Below are positions 1 through 5,952 of a DNA stretch of 8,866 nt, one piece after another. The stretch spans positions 92,973 through 101,838 of the forward strand of contig CAJUFN010000004.1 of assembly GCA_910585545.1 (NCBI GenBank), given 5' to 3'. How positions within the stretch are numbered: the first letter of the stretch is position 1; every line of letters starts with the position of its first letter. Source of the DNA: an uncultured Lachnospiraceae bacterium (lineage in GTDB: Bacteria; Bacillota; Clostridia; Lachnospirales; Lachnospiraceae). Position numbers and translations under genes: made by a program. The notes below the pieces were generated by a model that saw nothing but the letters and a program-made list of their open reading frames with translations, was not told the DNA's origin and did no database searches.

Positions 1-835
1 TTCTACTTAATTTGGAGCAGCCATAGAATGCTTCATAACCGATGGAAGACACACTGTCTGGCAATTCAACATTAATCAATGCAGTACATTCCCTAAATGT
101 ACTCTGACCAAGCATCGTTAAACCGTCCGGCAGCTTTATATCTGTAAGTTCAGTACATTTGTAAAACGCATAACTTCCAATCTTTTTTATAGCACTTGGA
201 AGTGTAATACTCTCCAATGCTGTACAACCATTGAACGCAGAATCCCCAACATTTGTCAGACCATTATTCAGTCGAACATCTTTCAGTTTTATGCAGCCAG
301 CAAATACATTAGAACCCATAGTCTCTACCGTCTCTGGAAATTCCACTGCCGTCAAAGTTTTATTATCTTTAAACACATCCCTTGCAATGTTCTGAACAAT
401 ATATCCATTAATTTCTGAAGGAACAGCAACCTCTGCTTTAGAACCTGTATATCCAGTAATCTCACAGTATGTTCCATTCAAAACTTTATATGCAAAATCT
501 GATGACTCACTCTGCACAGAAATCTCTGCATCATTATTTTCACTTGTTAAAGATGGCTTTTCTGTAATCTCAGCCGACGGCAAATCCTCAGAAACTTTTT
601 CTTCAATAATTTCCGTTTCCTCCATAGCCTCTTTTTCTTCAACATCTCCCACACTTTTTTCCTGTCGCAACGGTTCATCAAGCTTGTCTACATAATCTGT
701 TTCCGTTTCCTTCTCTATCGAGTCTTCCACAACTGCATGCACAGGAACCGGAAAAACTGTAATTACCATTACTACCGTAAGCAATAACGACACTGTATTT
801 CTTATCCGCCTCATAGACCTTTTCCACACTTTCAT
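1..835 (-). CDS. BspA-like leucine-rich-repeat surface protein (3' end outside window)
   Basis: The frame is open from an ATG at 835 to the window edge, giving 278 visible residues. The start is supported by a strong AGGAGGAGA ribosome binding site directly upstream. Residues 1-34 form a signal peptide: basic MKVWKRSMRRIR, then a hydrophobic core ending PVPVHA. Residues about 35-100 are an acidic, Glu-rich linker. From about residue 139 onward there are roughly six repeats of about 23 residues with the pattern AFxGCxxLxxVxLPxxxxxIGxxAF, typical of the LRR_5/BspA (TpLRR) family. Family members are secreted or surface proteins that often bind host or bacterial ligands; the ligand here is unknown. 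The gene lies only 32 bases after a Crp/Fnr-type regulator, with no terminator visible between them, so co-transcription is likely. Anchoring cannot be judged because the C-terminus is outside the window. Confidence 0.9.
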   Translation of the reverse strand, partial: MKVWKRSMRRIRNTVSLLLTVVMVITVFPVPVHAVVEDSIEKETETDYVDKLDEPLRQEKSVGDVEEKEAMEETEIIEEKVSEDLPSAEITEKPSLTSENNDAEISVQSESSDFAYKVLNGTYCEITGYTGSKAEVAVPSEINGYIVQNIARDVFKDNKTLTAVEFPETVETMGSNVFAGCIKLKDVRLNNGLTNVGDSAFNGCTALESITLPSAIKKIGSYAFYKCTELTDIKLPDGLTMLGQSTFRECTALINVELPDSVSSIGYEAFYGCSKLSR

Positions 836-867
836 CGTATCTCCTCCTCTTTATCTTTTTAAACACC

Positions 868-1458
868 CTACTCCTTTTCCTCCGCCTCTCTTATACTCCT
901 TCTCAGACGACTTAAAGTCACAGGAGTTATTCCCAAGAAAGACACAATATATTTATTGCTTATGCTCTCAAACAATCCTGGATATTCCTGCAAAAACCAT
1001 TGATATTTCTGAAGTGCAGTGTACTGATTTAATGCTTGTTTTAATTTTCGTTGTCCCTCTAATGCTTTAACCAATAATCGGTCGTAAAGCAATGTAATTT
1101 CCAGATAATCCTTTTGCAATGCCATCACTTCTGAAATTGGAACACAAAAAAAGTTTCCGTCTTTTAACATCTCAATCGCTATCGGAGAGACTATGTTTAA
1201 TTCGAGTTGATTGACTGGTATCACTGGAGAACCACATCGGAAGCAAAAACATTCAGTTGTCTCTCTTCCATCCTCATCTAAAAAATATCCCCTTAAAATT
1301 CCTGATTCCATAAAATATATGTAATTCACTATCTCTCCAATACGAACCACAAATTCACCTTTTTTTAGCTTCTTACGTGTCGTCACTTTTACCAATTTCT
1401 GTATCAATTCTTCGTCTTTCAACTGATAGACATCATGATAAAAATCATATGCTTCCAT
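868..1458 (-). CDS. Crp/Fnr-family transcriptional regulator (copy 1)
   Basis: This 196-residue protein has the Crp/Fnr two-domain layout. Residues about 25-110 are a cyclic-nucleotide-binding-like beta barrel (KKGEFVVRIGE, then YFMESGILRGYF). A long dimerisation helix spans about 110-150. A C-terminal helix-turn-helix lies at about 166-187, with recognition helix TPVTLSRLRR. Cysteines 70, 72 and 75 (CFCFRC) and 105 sit in the sensor domain; all four are kept in the neighbouring copy. The start is ATG at 1458, preceded by AGGGGGC. The promoter upstream carries a palindrome shared with copy 2 and with the sortase-substrate gene, suggesting autoregulation. The leucine-rich-repeat gene follows after 32 bases. 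The family assignment is firm; the effector is unknown, and cAMP is not expected for this branch. Confidence 0.9.
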   Translation of the reverse strand: MEAYDFYHDVYQLKDEELIQKLVKVTTRKKLKKGEFVVRIGEIVNYIYFMESGILRGYFLDEDGRETTECFCFRCGSPVIPVNQLELNIVSPIAIEMLKDGNFFCVPISEVMALQKDYLEITLLYDRLLVKALEGQRKLKQALNQYTALQKYQWFLQEYPGLFESISNKYIVSFLGITPVTLSRLRRSIREAEEKE

Positions 1459-1494
1459 ATTAGCCCCCTGCTCCCATAATTTTATAATTATCTA

Positions 1495-1537
1495 ATTATA
1501 ACCCATCTGAATATAAGTCATCATTTACATATGTTAA
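1495..1537 (-). promoter_or_regulatory. Promoter with Crp/Fnr-type operator for regulator copy 1
   Basis: On the minus strand the near-palindrome TTAACATATGTAAA occupies 1537-1524 and a perfect TATAAT lies at 1500-1495. The implied start point is about 1488, which puts the operator centre near -42. The stretch at the usual -35 distance reads TGATGA, unlike TTGACA. Operator over a missing -35 box is the standard class II activator layout. The leader is about 30 bases. Confidence 0.7.
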
Positions 1538-1650
1538 TAAAATAGCCAAATCCTTTTTTTATTCTCTTTATCAGAAACCGCTCTGACAAAAATCGACAAA
1601 CCTCTCCTCAATAGATTATTCCTATATTTCACCAAAATAACGTTCTATAT

Positions 1651-1698
1651 AAACATAAAATTGCTGCTACAGTAAATAAATCTACCACAGCAGCAATT
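1651..1698 (-). terminator. Probable terminator of regulator copy 2
   Basis: A perfect 10-bp stem, AATTGCTGCT with AGCAGCAATT (1659-1668 and 1689-1698), has three more inner pairs after a 3x3 internal loop. On the minus strand it is followed by TTATGTTT, a weak U tract. It lies 39 bases past the stop of copy 2. The rest of the 279-base gap between the two regulators, about 1542-1650, shows nothing I can name. Confidence 0.6.
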
Positions 1699-1737
1699 CG
1701 TTCATATTTTTTATGCATTTTTAATTATTTTAACACT

Positions 1738-2292
1738 CTACTTCTTTTCCTCTGCATCTCTTAGATCCTTTCTCAGACGACTTAAAGTCACAGGCGTTAT
1801 CCCCAAAAAAGAGGCAATATATTTATTACTGACACATTCAATCAACCCTGGATATTCCTGTAAGAACCATTGGTATCTCTGAAGCGCAGTATACTGATTC
1901 AATGCTTGTTTTAATTTCCGATGCTCCTCTAGTGCTTTAGCCAATAACCGATTATAAAGCAATGTGGTTTCCAGATAATCCTTTTGCAGCTTAATCACTT
2001 CTGAAATCGGAATGCAAAAAAAGCTTCCGTCTTTCAACATTTCAATCGATATAGGAGATGGTTCATTTAATTTAAGCTCACTAAACGGCATCGCTGTAGA
2101 TCCACATTCAGAGCAAAAGCAATCAGTTACGTCTCTTCCATTTGCATCTAAAAAATATCCTCTTAAAATTCCTGATTCCATAAAATATACATAATTCACT
2201 ATTTCTCCAATGCGAACCACAAATTCACCTTTTTTTACCTTCTTACGTGTCGTCTTTTCTACAAATTTCTGTATCAGTTCTTCATCTCTCAA
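1738..2292 (-). CDS. Crp/Fnr-family transcriptional regulator (copy 2, start codon altered)
   Basis: This is a paralogue of the neighbouring regulator with the same barrel, dimer helix and helix-turn-helix; recognition segment GITPVTLSRLR is identical. Cysteines equivalent to 70, 72, 75 and 105 are kept, while residues equivalent to 62-94 differ at about half of positions. The coordinates use a TTG at 2292 (184 residues), which has no ribosome binding site. Homology continues 12 codons further, to position 2328, where copy 1 has ATG but this gene has ATA, preceded by GGAGGAATT and a run of 11 G. Changes in those 12 codons are partly synonymous, so they were probably translated. The true start may therefore be ATA at 2328 (196 residues) or ATT at 2331, or expression may be impaired. 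A promoter with the shared operator lies upstream. Confidence 0.8.
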   Translation of the reverse strand: MRDEELIQKFVEKTTRKKVKKGEFVVRIGEIVNYVYFMESGILRGYFLDANGRDVTDCFCSECGSTAMPFSELKLNEPSPISIEMLKDGSFFCIPISEVIKLQKDYLETTLLYNRLLAKALEEHRKLKQALNQYTALQRYQWFLQEYPGLIECVSNKYIASFLGITPVTLSRLRKDLRDAEEKK

Positions 2293-2325
2293 CTGATAGA
2301 CGTCACGATAAAAATCATATGCTTC

Positions 2326-2346
2326 TATAATTCCTCCCCCCCCCCC
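2326..2346 (-). promoter_or_regulatory. Poly-G tract and ribosome binding site at an altered start
   Basis: Eleven consecutive C on the plus strand (2336-2346) are eleven G on the coding strand, running straight into AGGAATTATA. The GGAGG core sits about 4 bases before the ATA that replaces the expected ATG. Tract length would change the ribosome binding region and leader, but no in-frame upstream ATG exists, so slippage would act on initiation rather than on reading frame. Copy 1 has only five G at this place. Confidence 0.55.
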
Positions 2347-2365
2347 AGAATTTTGTAACTATCTA

Positions 2366-2408
2366 ATTATACCTCATCTGAGTATAAATTATCATTTACA
2401 TATGTTAA
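2366..2408 (-). promoter_or_regulatory. Promoter with Crp/Fnr-type operator for regulator copy 2
   Basis: The near-palindrome TTAACATATGTAAA occupies 2408-2395 and TATAAT 2371-2366 on the minus strand, giving a start point near 2359 and an operator centre near -42. The arrangement matches copy 1. The 112-base gap that holds it, after the surface-protein gene, shows no clear terminator, so read-through from that gene is possible. Confidence 0.7.
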
Positions 2409-2458
2409 CAAAATAACCAAATCACTCTCTAAAATCCAATTTACCAGAATACAATCCT

Positions 2459-3976
2459 TTATCCTTGACATTTTCCACGTCGACAGAAAGCCATTGCTGT
2501 AATCACTCCCGAAAGCATAATCACAGCCACTGGCATAGCGCCTGTATCCCCTGTCTTAGGCACTGAAGCCGTTCCTTTTCCCACTGCATCTTTGTATGTC
2601 AAAACATACGGTGAAAAAGAATCTGTCTCAAAAGTAAGTACATTATCTTTTGCCTTCGTCTCCAGCTTAACTGCTTTGTCATTCTGATAATGATACATCA
2701 AAAATGTTCGTCCTGTCTTTTTGAGTGCTTCCGGTACTGCAATATTTAAAGAAACCTTTTTCATAAGCACTGGTACTGCAATATCCGTCATACCCTCCAC
2801 TGCCTGTCCATTTGACAGAACATCCGCCTTAACACTGATTTCATAATAACTTCCTATCTTGTAATCTTTCGCAATGGCCGAAACAGCATTCTTCACCTTT
2901 TCCTGAACTGCTGCTCCCTTCTGCTCGGTCAATTCCACACGTGTCAGCACAGTATAATTTTCTCCTAAATTAGCAAGCTCTTTCGCATAATTACTCTGAA
3001 GGAAAGAAAGCGCACTTTGGCTAATCACATCCGCATCTACCGCAGACACAGTTACTCCAGTTGATTCCTCATATTTAACAGTTGGTTCTACCGAATCTTC
3101 CTCTGCAGTTAAATCCAGCTTTGAAATGTCAAGCCACAAACTGGCTTGATTAACAATATAAGCGTCATATCCATCTGCCATAAAACCATCCATATTTACA
3201 GCAATCTTCCTTGGTAATTCCACTCCCGGACTCCTTCTTACTCCTTCTGCTAGTGCATTTTTCAAAGCATCTTTATCAATTGTCAATATTCCTTTAGCCA
3301 AATCAGCACTAAATCCCTCTGTCAAATCTGGTACATCTACTGTTTTAATCTCTTCATTTCCCATACCAGTAAATATCGACAAATTAGTAATTGCTGCGAT
3401 TTCAAATAAATTTGTACCATTTTCAAAATAGAATGTTATGTCCTGGCTTCCATCAAATTCTAACTCTACCTCTTCAAATTTACATACTTTACTATTTTCC
3501 AGGATATTAACCGTCAAATCGTATTCTGACACATCTTCAAAGCCCATTTCAAGACTACCCTTTTGGAAACTTACAGTCGCTCTATATGAGCCCTTTCTGG
3601 CATACCATACAGCCTCCTCCATTAAGCCTCCTTCATATAACTGAAATACTACCCTTGTCTCGTCCATATCTTTAGACCGATAGAATGATATCCTATTCTC
3701 TTCACTTTTCTCCAGAATCACACGAATCTCATCTGCTCTATATCCTCCTAAATCTATCGGAATTTCCAAACGTCCTCCGTCAACTGTGATTGTATCCACT
3801 GTCACACTTGGTTTTTCTTTCTCATTCGCCTGCGCTTCTGTTGAAACTGCTTCGACTTGCGCCTCTTGACCTGGACAGTTTTCCTCCGCCATAACTGGTA
3901 AAATCGAACTCGTCATAAGCGCAGTAATAAGCGTCAACGTTCCGAACCACTTCCCGATTCGATTTTTCTTTTCCAT
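2459..3976 (-). CDS. Sortase-anchored surface protein with VPKTG signal
   Basis: This 505-residue protein is exported and wall-anchored. Residues 1-30 are a signal peptide (basic MEKKNRIGK, hydrophobic core, cleavage after PVMA). The C-terminus carries VPKTG at 472-476, then a hydrophobic segment and a basic tail CRRGKCQG, which is a complete sortase signal of the LPXTG type with V in place of L. The body, about 55-460, looks beta-rich. The segment before the anchor, ending TFETDSFSPYVLTYKD, resembles a module common before sortase signals in Clostridia surface proteins. I recognise no enzyme motif. The start ATG at 3976 has a strong AAGGAGG nine bases upstream. The promoter carries the same operator as both regulator genes. 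No sortase gene is in the window. Function is probably adhesion or surface structure, by inference only. Confidence 0.9.
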   Translation of the reverse strand: MEKKNRIGKWFGTLTLITALMTSSILPVMAEENCPGQEAQVEAVSTEAQANEKEKPSVTVDTITVDGGRLEIPIDLGGYRADEIRVILEKSEENRISFYRSKDMDETRVVFQLYEGGLMEEAVWYARKGSYRATVSFQKGSLEMGFEDVSEYDLTVNILENSKVCKFEEVELEFDGSQDITFYFENGTNLFEIAAITNLSIFTGMGNEEIKTVDVPDLTEGFSADLAKGILTIDKDALKNALAEGVRRSPGVELPRKIAVNMDGFMADGYDAYIVNQASLWLDISKLDLTAEEDSVEPTVKYEESTGVTVSAVDADVISQSALSFLQSNYAKELANLGENYTVLTRVELTEQKGAAVQEKVKNAVSAIAKDYKIGSYYEISVKADVLSNGQAVEGMTDIAVPVLMKKVSLNIAVPEALKKTGRTFLMYHYQNDKAVKLETKAKDNVLTFETDSFSPYVLTYKDAVGKGTASVPKTGDTGAMPVAVIMLSGVITAMAFCRRGKCQG

Positions 3977-4011
3977 CCTATAATTCCTCCTTAATTCTAA
4001 AATTCTTTATA

Positions 4012-4053
4012 ATTCTAGCACTATTTACATTTTCTGGCATTTACATATGTTAA
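4012..4053 (-). promoter_or_regulatory. Promoter with Crp/Fnr-type operator for the sortase substrate
   Basis: On the minus strand the near-palindrome TTAACATATGTAAA lies at 4053-4040 and an extended -10 box TGCTAGAAT ends at 4012. The implied start point is about 4005, so the operator centre is at -41.5 and the leader is about 29 bases. The -35 position reads ATGCCA, not a consensus. An additional half-site ATGTAAAT (4030-4023) repeats the right half of the operator 16 bases closer to the gene. Confidence 0.7.
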
Positions 4054-4079
4054 TAAACGCAAATAAATCTACCAACTAA

Positions 4080-4100
4080 AAAACGTCTATAAGACGTTTT
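4080..4100 (-). terminator. Intrinsic terminator, distal of a tandem pair
   Basis: A 9-bp stem AAAACGTCT/AGACGTTTT with a 3-base loop is followed on the minus strand by six T (overlapping the stem) and then AGTTGG. It is the second hairpin after the 186-residue gene and separates region C from the sortase-substrate promoter. Confidence 0.65.
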
Positions 4101-4119
4101 GTCATATACACGGCAACAT

Positions 4120-4160
4120 AAAAATAACCAACTGATTTTCGTTTTGAAAATCAATCGGTT
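4120..4160 (-). terminator. Intrinsic terminator of the three-gene unknown operon
   Basis: Arms at 4126-4140 and 4146-4160 pair over 15 bp with a 5-base loop in the minus-strand RNA, using two G-U wobbles. The plus-strand RNA would have two C-A mismatches instead, so the element is built for leftward transcripts. ATTTTT follows on the minus strand. It lies 19 bases past the stop at 4180. Confidence 0.8.
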
Positions 4161-4179
4161 ATGTAAAATATTATTTTAT

Positions 4180-4740
4180 TCACATTTTTCTTGTTGCAAT
4201 AGAAATTAACTCTACTATACATCCAAATGCTTCTTTAGATAAATCGCGATATTGCATAGTATATAACAGTTCATTATAAAGCTCTGAATTAATGTGTTTT
4301 AAACTATATCCATATCCCTGCTCTTCTGCATAACGTGCTATGGCATTGAAGATAAAATAAAGTGCAAACTCTTCATTAATTTTCGAATCAAAAAAATCGT
4401 CGAAATATTCTTCTTTCAAATGAAAAGGTTTTAATTTACTTATCCAAAAAGCAATTAAACCAATTTCCTTAAAATTTGACATCTGAAGTTTGTTATGGTA
4501 TCTCTCAAAATAATCTTCTCTTTGATGAGTTCGTTCAAATATTTCACGCAATGTAACTACATTAACATAATATATCTCTTTTGCATCACAGTTTTCTAAG
4601 TTCTCACAACACTGCCCCATCTCATTATATTCACTAACATATGCCGAAACTGTCCTTTGCAAAAAATTATGCCATAATTCTAATATTAAACCTATTTTTT
4701 GTTCCATTTCATCAGAATTCAAACAAATATATTCACTCAT
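4180..4740 (-). CDS. Hypothetical protein, 186 residues, soluble
   Basis: I do not recognise this protein. It has no signal peptide or clear membrane segment and looks mostly helical and acidic. The N-terminal half holds a cysteine-containing stretch (CCENLENC, about 43-50) and a charged helix around REIFERTHQREDYFERYH. The C-terminal half has an aromatic-rich region, YFDDFFDSKINEEFALYFIF, then LISIATRKM at the end. The start ATG at 4740 has GGAAGGG five bases upstream. It follows the 91-residue membrane protein by 16 bases, so the two are co-transcribed, and two terminators follow it. A cytoplasmic partner of the two membrane proteins upstream is a reasonable inference, but no activity can be assigned. 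Confidence 0.8.
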   Translation of the reverse strand: MSEYICLNSDEMEQKIGLILELWHNFLQRTVSAYVSEYNEMGQCCENLENCDAKEIYYVNVVTLREIFERTHQREDYFERYHNKLQMSNFKEIGLIAFWISKLKPFHLKEEYFDDFFDSKINEEFALYFIFNAIARYAEEQGYGYSLKHINSELYNELLYTMQYRDLSKEAFGCIVELISIATRKM

Positions 4741-4756
4741 AGATACCCTTCCATAT

Positions 4757-5032
4757 TTATAATATATTGCTATTAGAAATTCTATAACTTTTTCTGAGCA
4801 AATCTACCATATCATTAACAAACTCTTCCTCATTCGCTGGAATCATTAGTCTATTCACATGGCTTAATCTATGGTTATTATCCCTAATGACTCTTGGCCT
4901 TTTTGAGATTTTTATAATTCTATACTTTAATTCATTACTAGTCGCTATTTTGTTAGTATATTGAACCATACATACTATACATATACTCAACAATACTACT
5001 GGTATAACAATAAGTACTAAAATATCAATCAT
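4757..5032 (-). CDS. Hypothetical single-span membrane protein, 91 residues
   Basis: I do not recognise a family. Residues about 4-24 (ILVLIVIPVVLLSICIVCMV) form one hydrophobic span at the extreme N-terminus. The rest is a basic, probably cytoplasmic tail: KISKRPRVIRDNNHR in the middle, then an acidic patch NEEEFVNDMVDLLRKS. Basic residues after the span and only Asp before it suggest the N-terminus lies outside. The start ATG at 5032 has AGGAG six bases upstream. It lies between an unknown four-span membrane protein (129-base spacer) and an unknown soluble protein (16-base spacer), suggesting a small membrane-associated complex. The spacer 5033-5161 shows neither a good promoter nor a hairpin. 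Confidence 0.75.
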   Translation of the reverse strand: MIDILVLIVIPVVLLSICIVCMVQYTNKIATSNELKYRIIKISKRPRVIRDNNHRLSHVNRLMIPANEEEFVNDMVDLLRKSYRISNSNIL

Positions 5033-5161
5033 AATCTACTCCTATTCTTTTCCACACGGAAACTTATATCTAATATCTACCAAGGGGTTGAAGTGCTACC
5101 GATTTACCATGCTGCCTTTGTTGCTTTCCGATTAAGAATACAACCTTATTTTTTATCCATC

Positions 5162-5716
5162 TCATGTATCTTTAACTTGATTGCCATTCATAGAATCTTG
5201 ACTTAATCTGTCGTATCCAATATTCGTTGTTCCCTCATGCATCACAGTATATGCCCTATCTGAATGAAGCTGCTGCTCTATCACTACAGACGAAGTACGA
5301 ATCTTATCACATTGTCCACGGACTCCATCAAATATAGGAATAAACCATACCCCAATACATAATATATAAAATATCCCATAATAACTATTAACTTTAGCTT
5401 GAATAACTGGATTATCAGTAGTATATAGACAGAAAGTAATTATCACTGTGAAAAGCATCACCATAAAAATTCCCAATGCCCAATAACGAATTGTTTTTAC
5501 CTTATCTTCTTTCATAAATGCCAATTCAATATAATCTGACATATTACTGAGGAAATATATAAAAACTGTTGGCAATACTACTGTAACCGAAAATTGCTTA
5601 AACAGTATACTCCCCATATAGGTAGTAAGTAAAAAACTCCCTTTTATTATTGCTTTCTTCGGATTATCAAAAAAATATGTATCCATCTCTTTTTCCAAAC
5701 TCACCCTCTTTACCAT
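5162..5716 (-). CDS. Hypothetical four-span membrane protein, 184 residues
   Basis: I do not recognise a family. Four hydrophobic segments lie at about 26-39, 43-58, 79-98 and 112-129, followed by a hydrophilic tail of about 55 residues with no motif I know. The N-terminus is basic and amphipathic (MVKRVSLEKEMD). Start choice is uncertain: ATG at 5716 has its nearest AGAGGA about 15 bases away, whereas TTG at 5698 (codon 7) has AGAGG at a good six-base spacing, and ATG at codon 11 is also possible. It is the first gene after a consensus sigma-A promoter, with a leader of about 80 bases, and heads the unknown three-gene unit. Position in the operon suggests a membrane platform for the two downstream proteins; this is inference. 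Confidence 0.78.
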   Translation of the reverse strand: MVKRVSLEKEMDTYFFDNPKKAIIKGSFLLTTYMGSILFKQFSVTVVLPTVFIYFLSNMSDYIELAFMKEDKVKTIRYWALGIFMVMLFTVIITFCLYTTDNPVIQAKVNSYYGIFYILCIGVWFIPIFDGVRGQCDKIRTSSVVIEQQLHSDRAYTVMHEGTTNIGYDRLSQDSMNGNQVKDT

Positions 5717-5801
5717 AAATCTAAAGTAATTTTCCTCTCAATATCCTTGTTTATTGACTACTTCATTACTATATTTCCAGCGCAGTTTATAGTTGTAATT
5801 A

Positions 5802-5830
5802 ATTATAACGCTACAATAATCTTATGTCAA
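5802..5830 (-). promoter_or_regulatory. Consensus sigma-A promoter for the unknown operon
   Basis: On the minus strand TTGACA at 5830-5825 and TATAAT at 5807-5802 are separated by exactly 17 bases; both hexamers are perfect. The start point should be near 5795, giving a leader of about 80 bases before the ATG at 5716. This is the strongest promoter in the window and suggests constitutive expression. Confidence 0.85.
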
Positions 5831-5894
5831 CACTTAATCACAACAAAGCTACTAATCTATGCTATCTTACTTTTGGCATCTGCCCCAATAATTT

Positions 5895-5933
5895 CAGGGA
5901 TAGGTCAGCCCCGCCTAGTCTGATCTATCCCTG
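5895..5933 (+). other. GC-rich 14-bp hairpin, better paired on the plus strand
   Basis: Arms CAGGGATAGGTCAG (5895-5908) and CTGATCTATCCCTG (5920-5933) enclose an 11-base loop rich in C and G. The single non-Watson-Crick pair is G-U in plus-strand RNA but C-A in minus-strand RNA. No T tract follows directly on either strand, so a simple terminator is unlikely. A further small stem, TGTTC/GAACA, follows at 5932-5944. Confidence 0.55.
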
Positions 5934-5952
5934 TTCTCTGAACATCCTATAC

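Larger units (their letters stand above)
868..2424 (-). repeat. Tandem duplication of a regulator gene with its promoter
   Basis: Two copies of one unit, about 868-1553 and 1738-2424, lie head to tail at an offset of 870 bases (871 above the C tract). Similarity starts at the stop codons and runs through the genes, -10 boxes and operator palindromes to a shared run around AACCAAAT/AGCCAAAT. The encoded proteins are about 77% identical by my residue count. Because the promoter was copied too, both genes should answer to the same operator signal. The divergence, including synonymous changes, shows the duplication is not recent. Confidence 0.85.

Noticed and set aside
678..866. 62-codon minus-strand ORF starting at GTG 866
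   Set aside because: It overlaps the signal-peptide region of the leucine-rich-repeat gene in another frame, its start lies before the ribosome binding site of that gene, and the encoded sequence has no protein character.
1570..1585. Small TCAGA/TCTGA hairpin between the regulators
   Set aside because: Only five pairs and no T tract on either side; expected by chance.
2012..2194. Plus-strand ORF opposite regulator copy 2, and similar ones at 3438-3644, 6553-6759, 6903-7097 and 7563-7781
   Set aside because: Each lies wholly inside a well-supported minus-strand gene, with no ribosome binding site or recognisable product.
2289..2318. Nine-codon leader MIFIVTSIS ending in TTGA that overlaps the TTG start of regulator copy 2
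   Set aside because: The same frame exists in copy 1, where the start is a normal ATG upstream, so it is a by-product of the shared coding sequence.
5033..5161. Possible small gene or internal promoter in the 129-base spacer
   Set aside because: Only frames of about ten codons occur and no -35/-10 pair with acceptable spacing was found.
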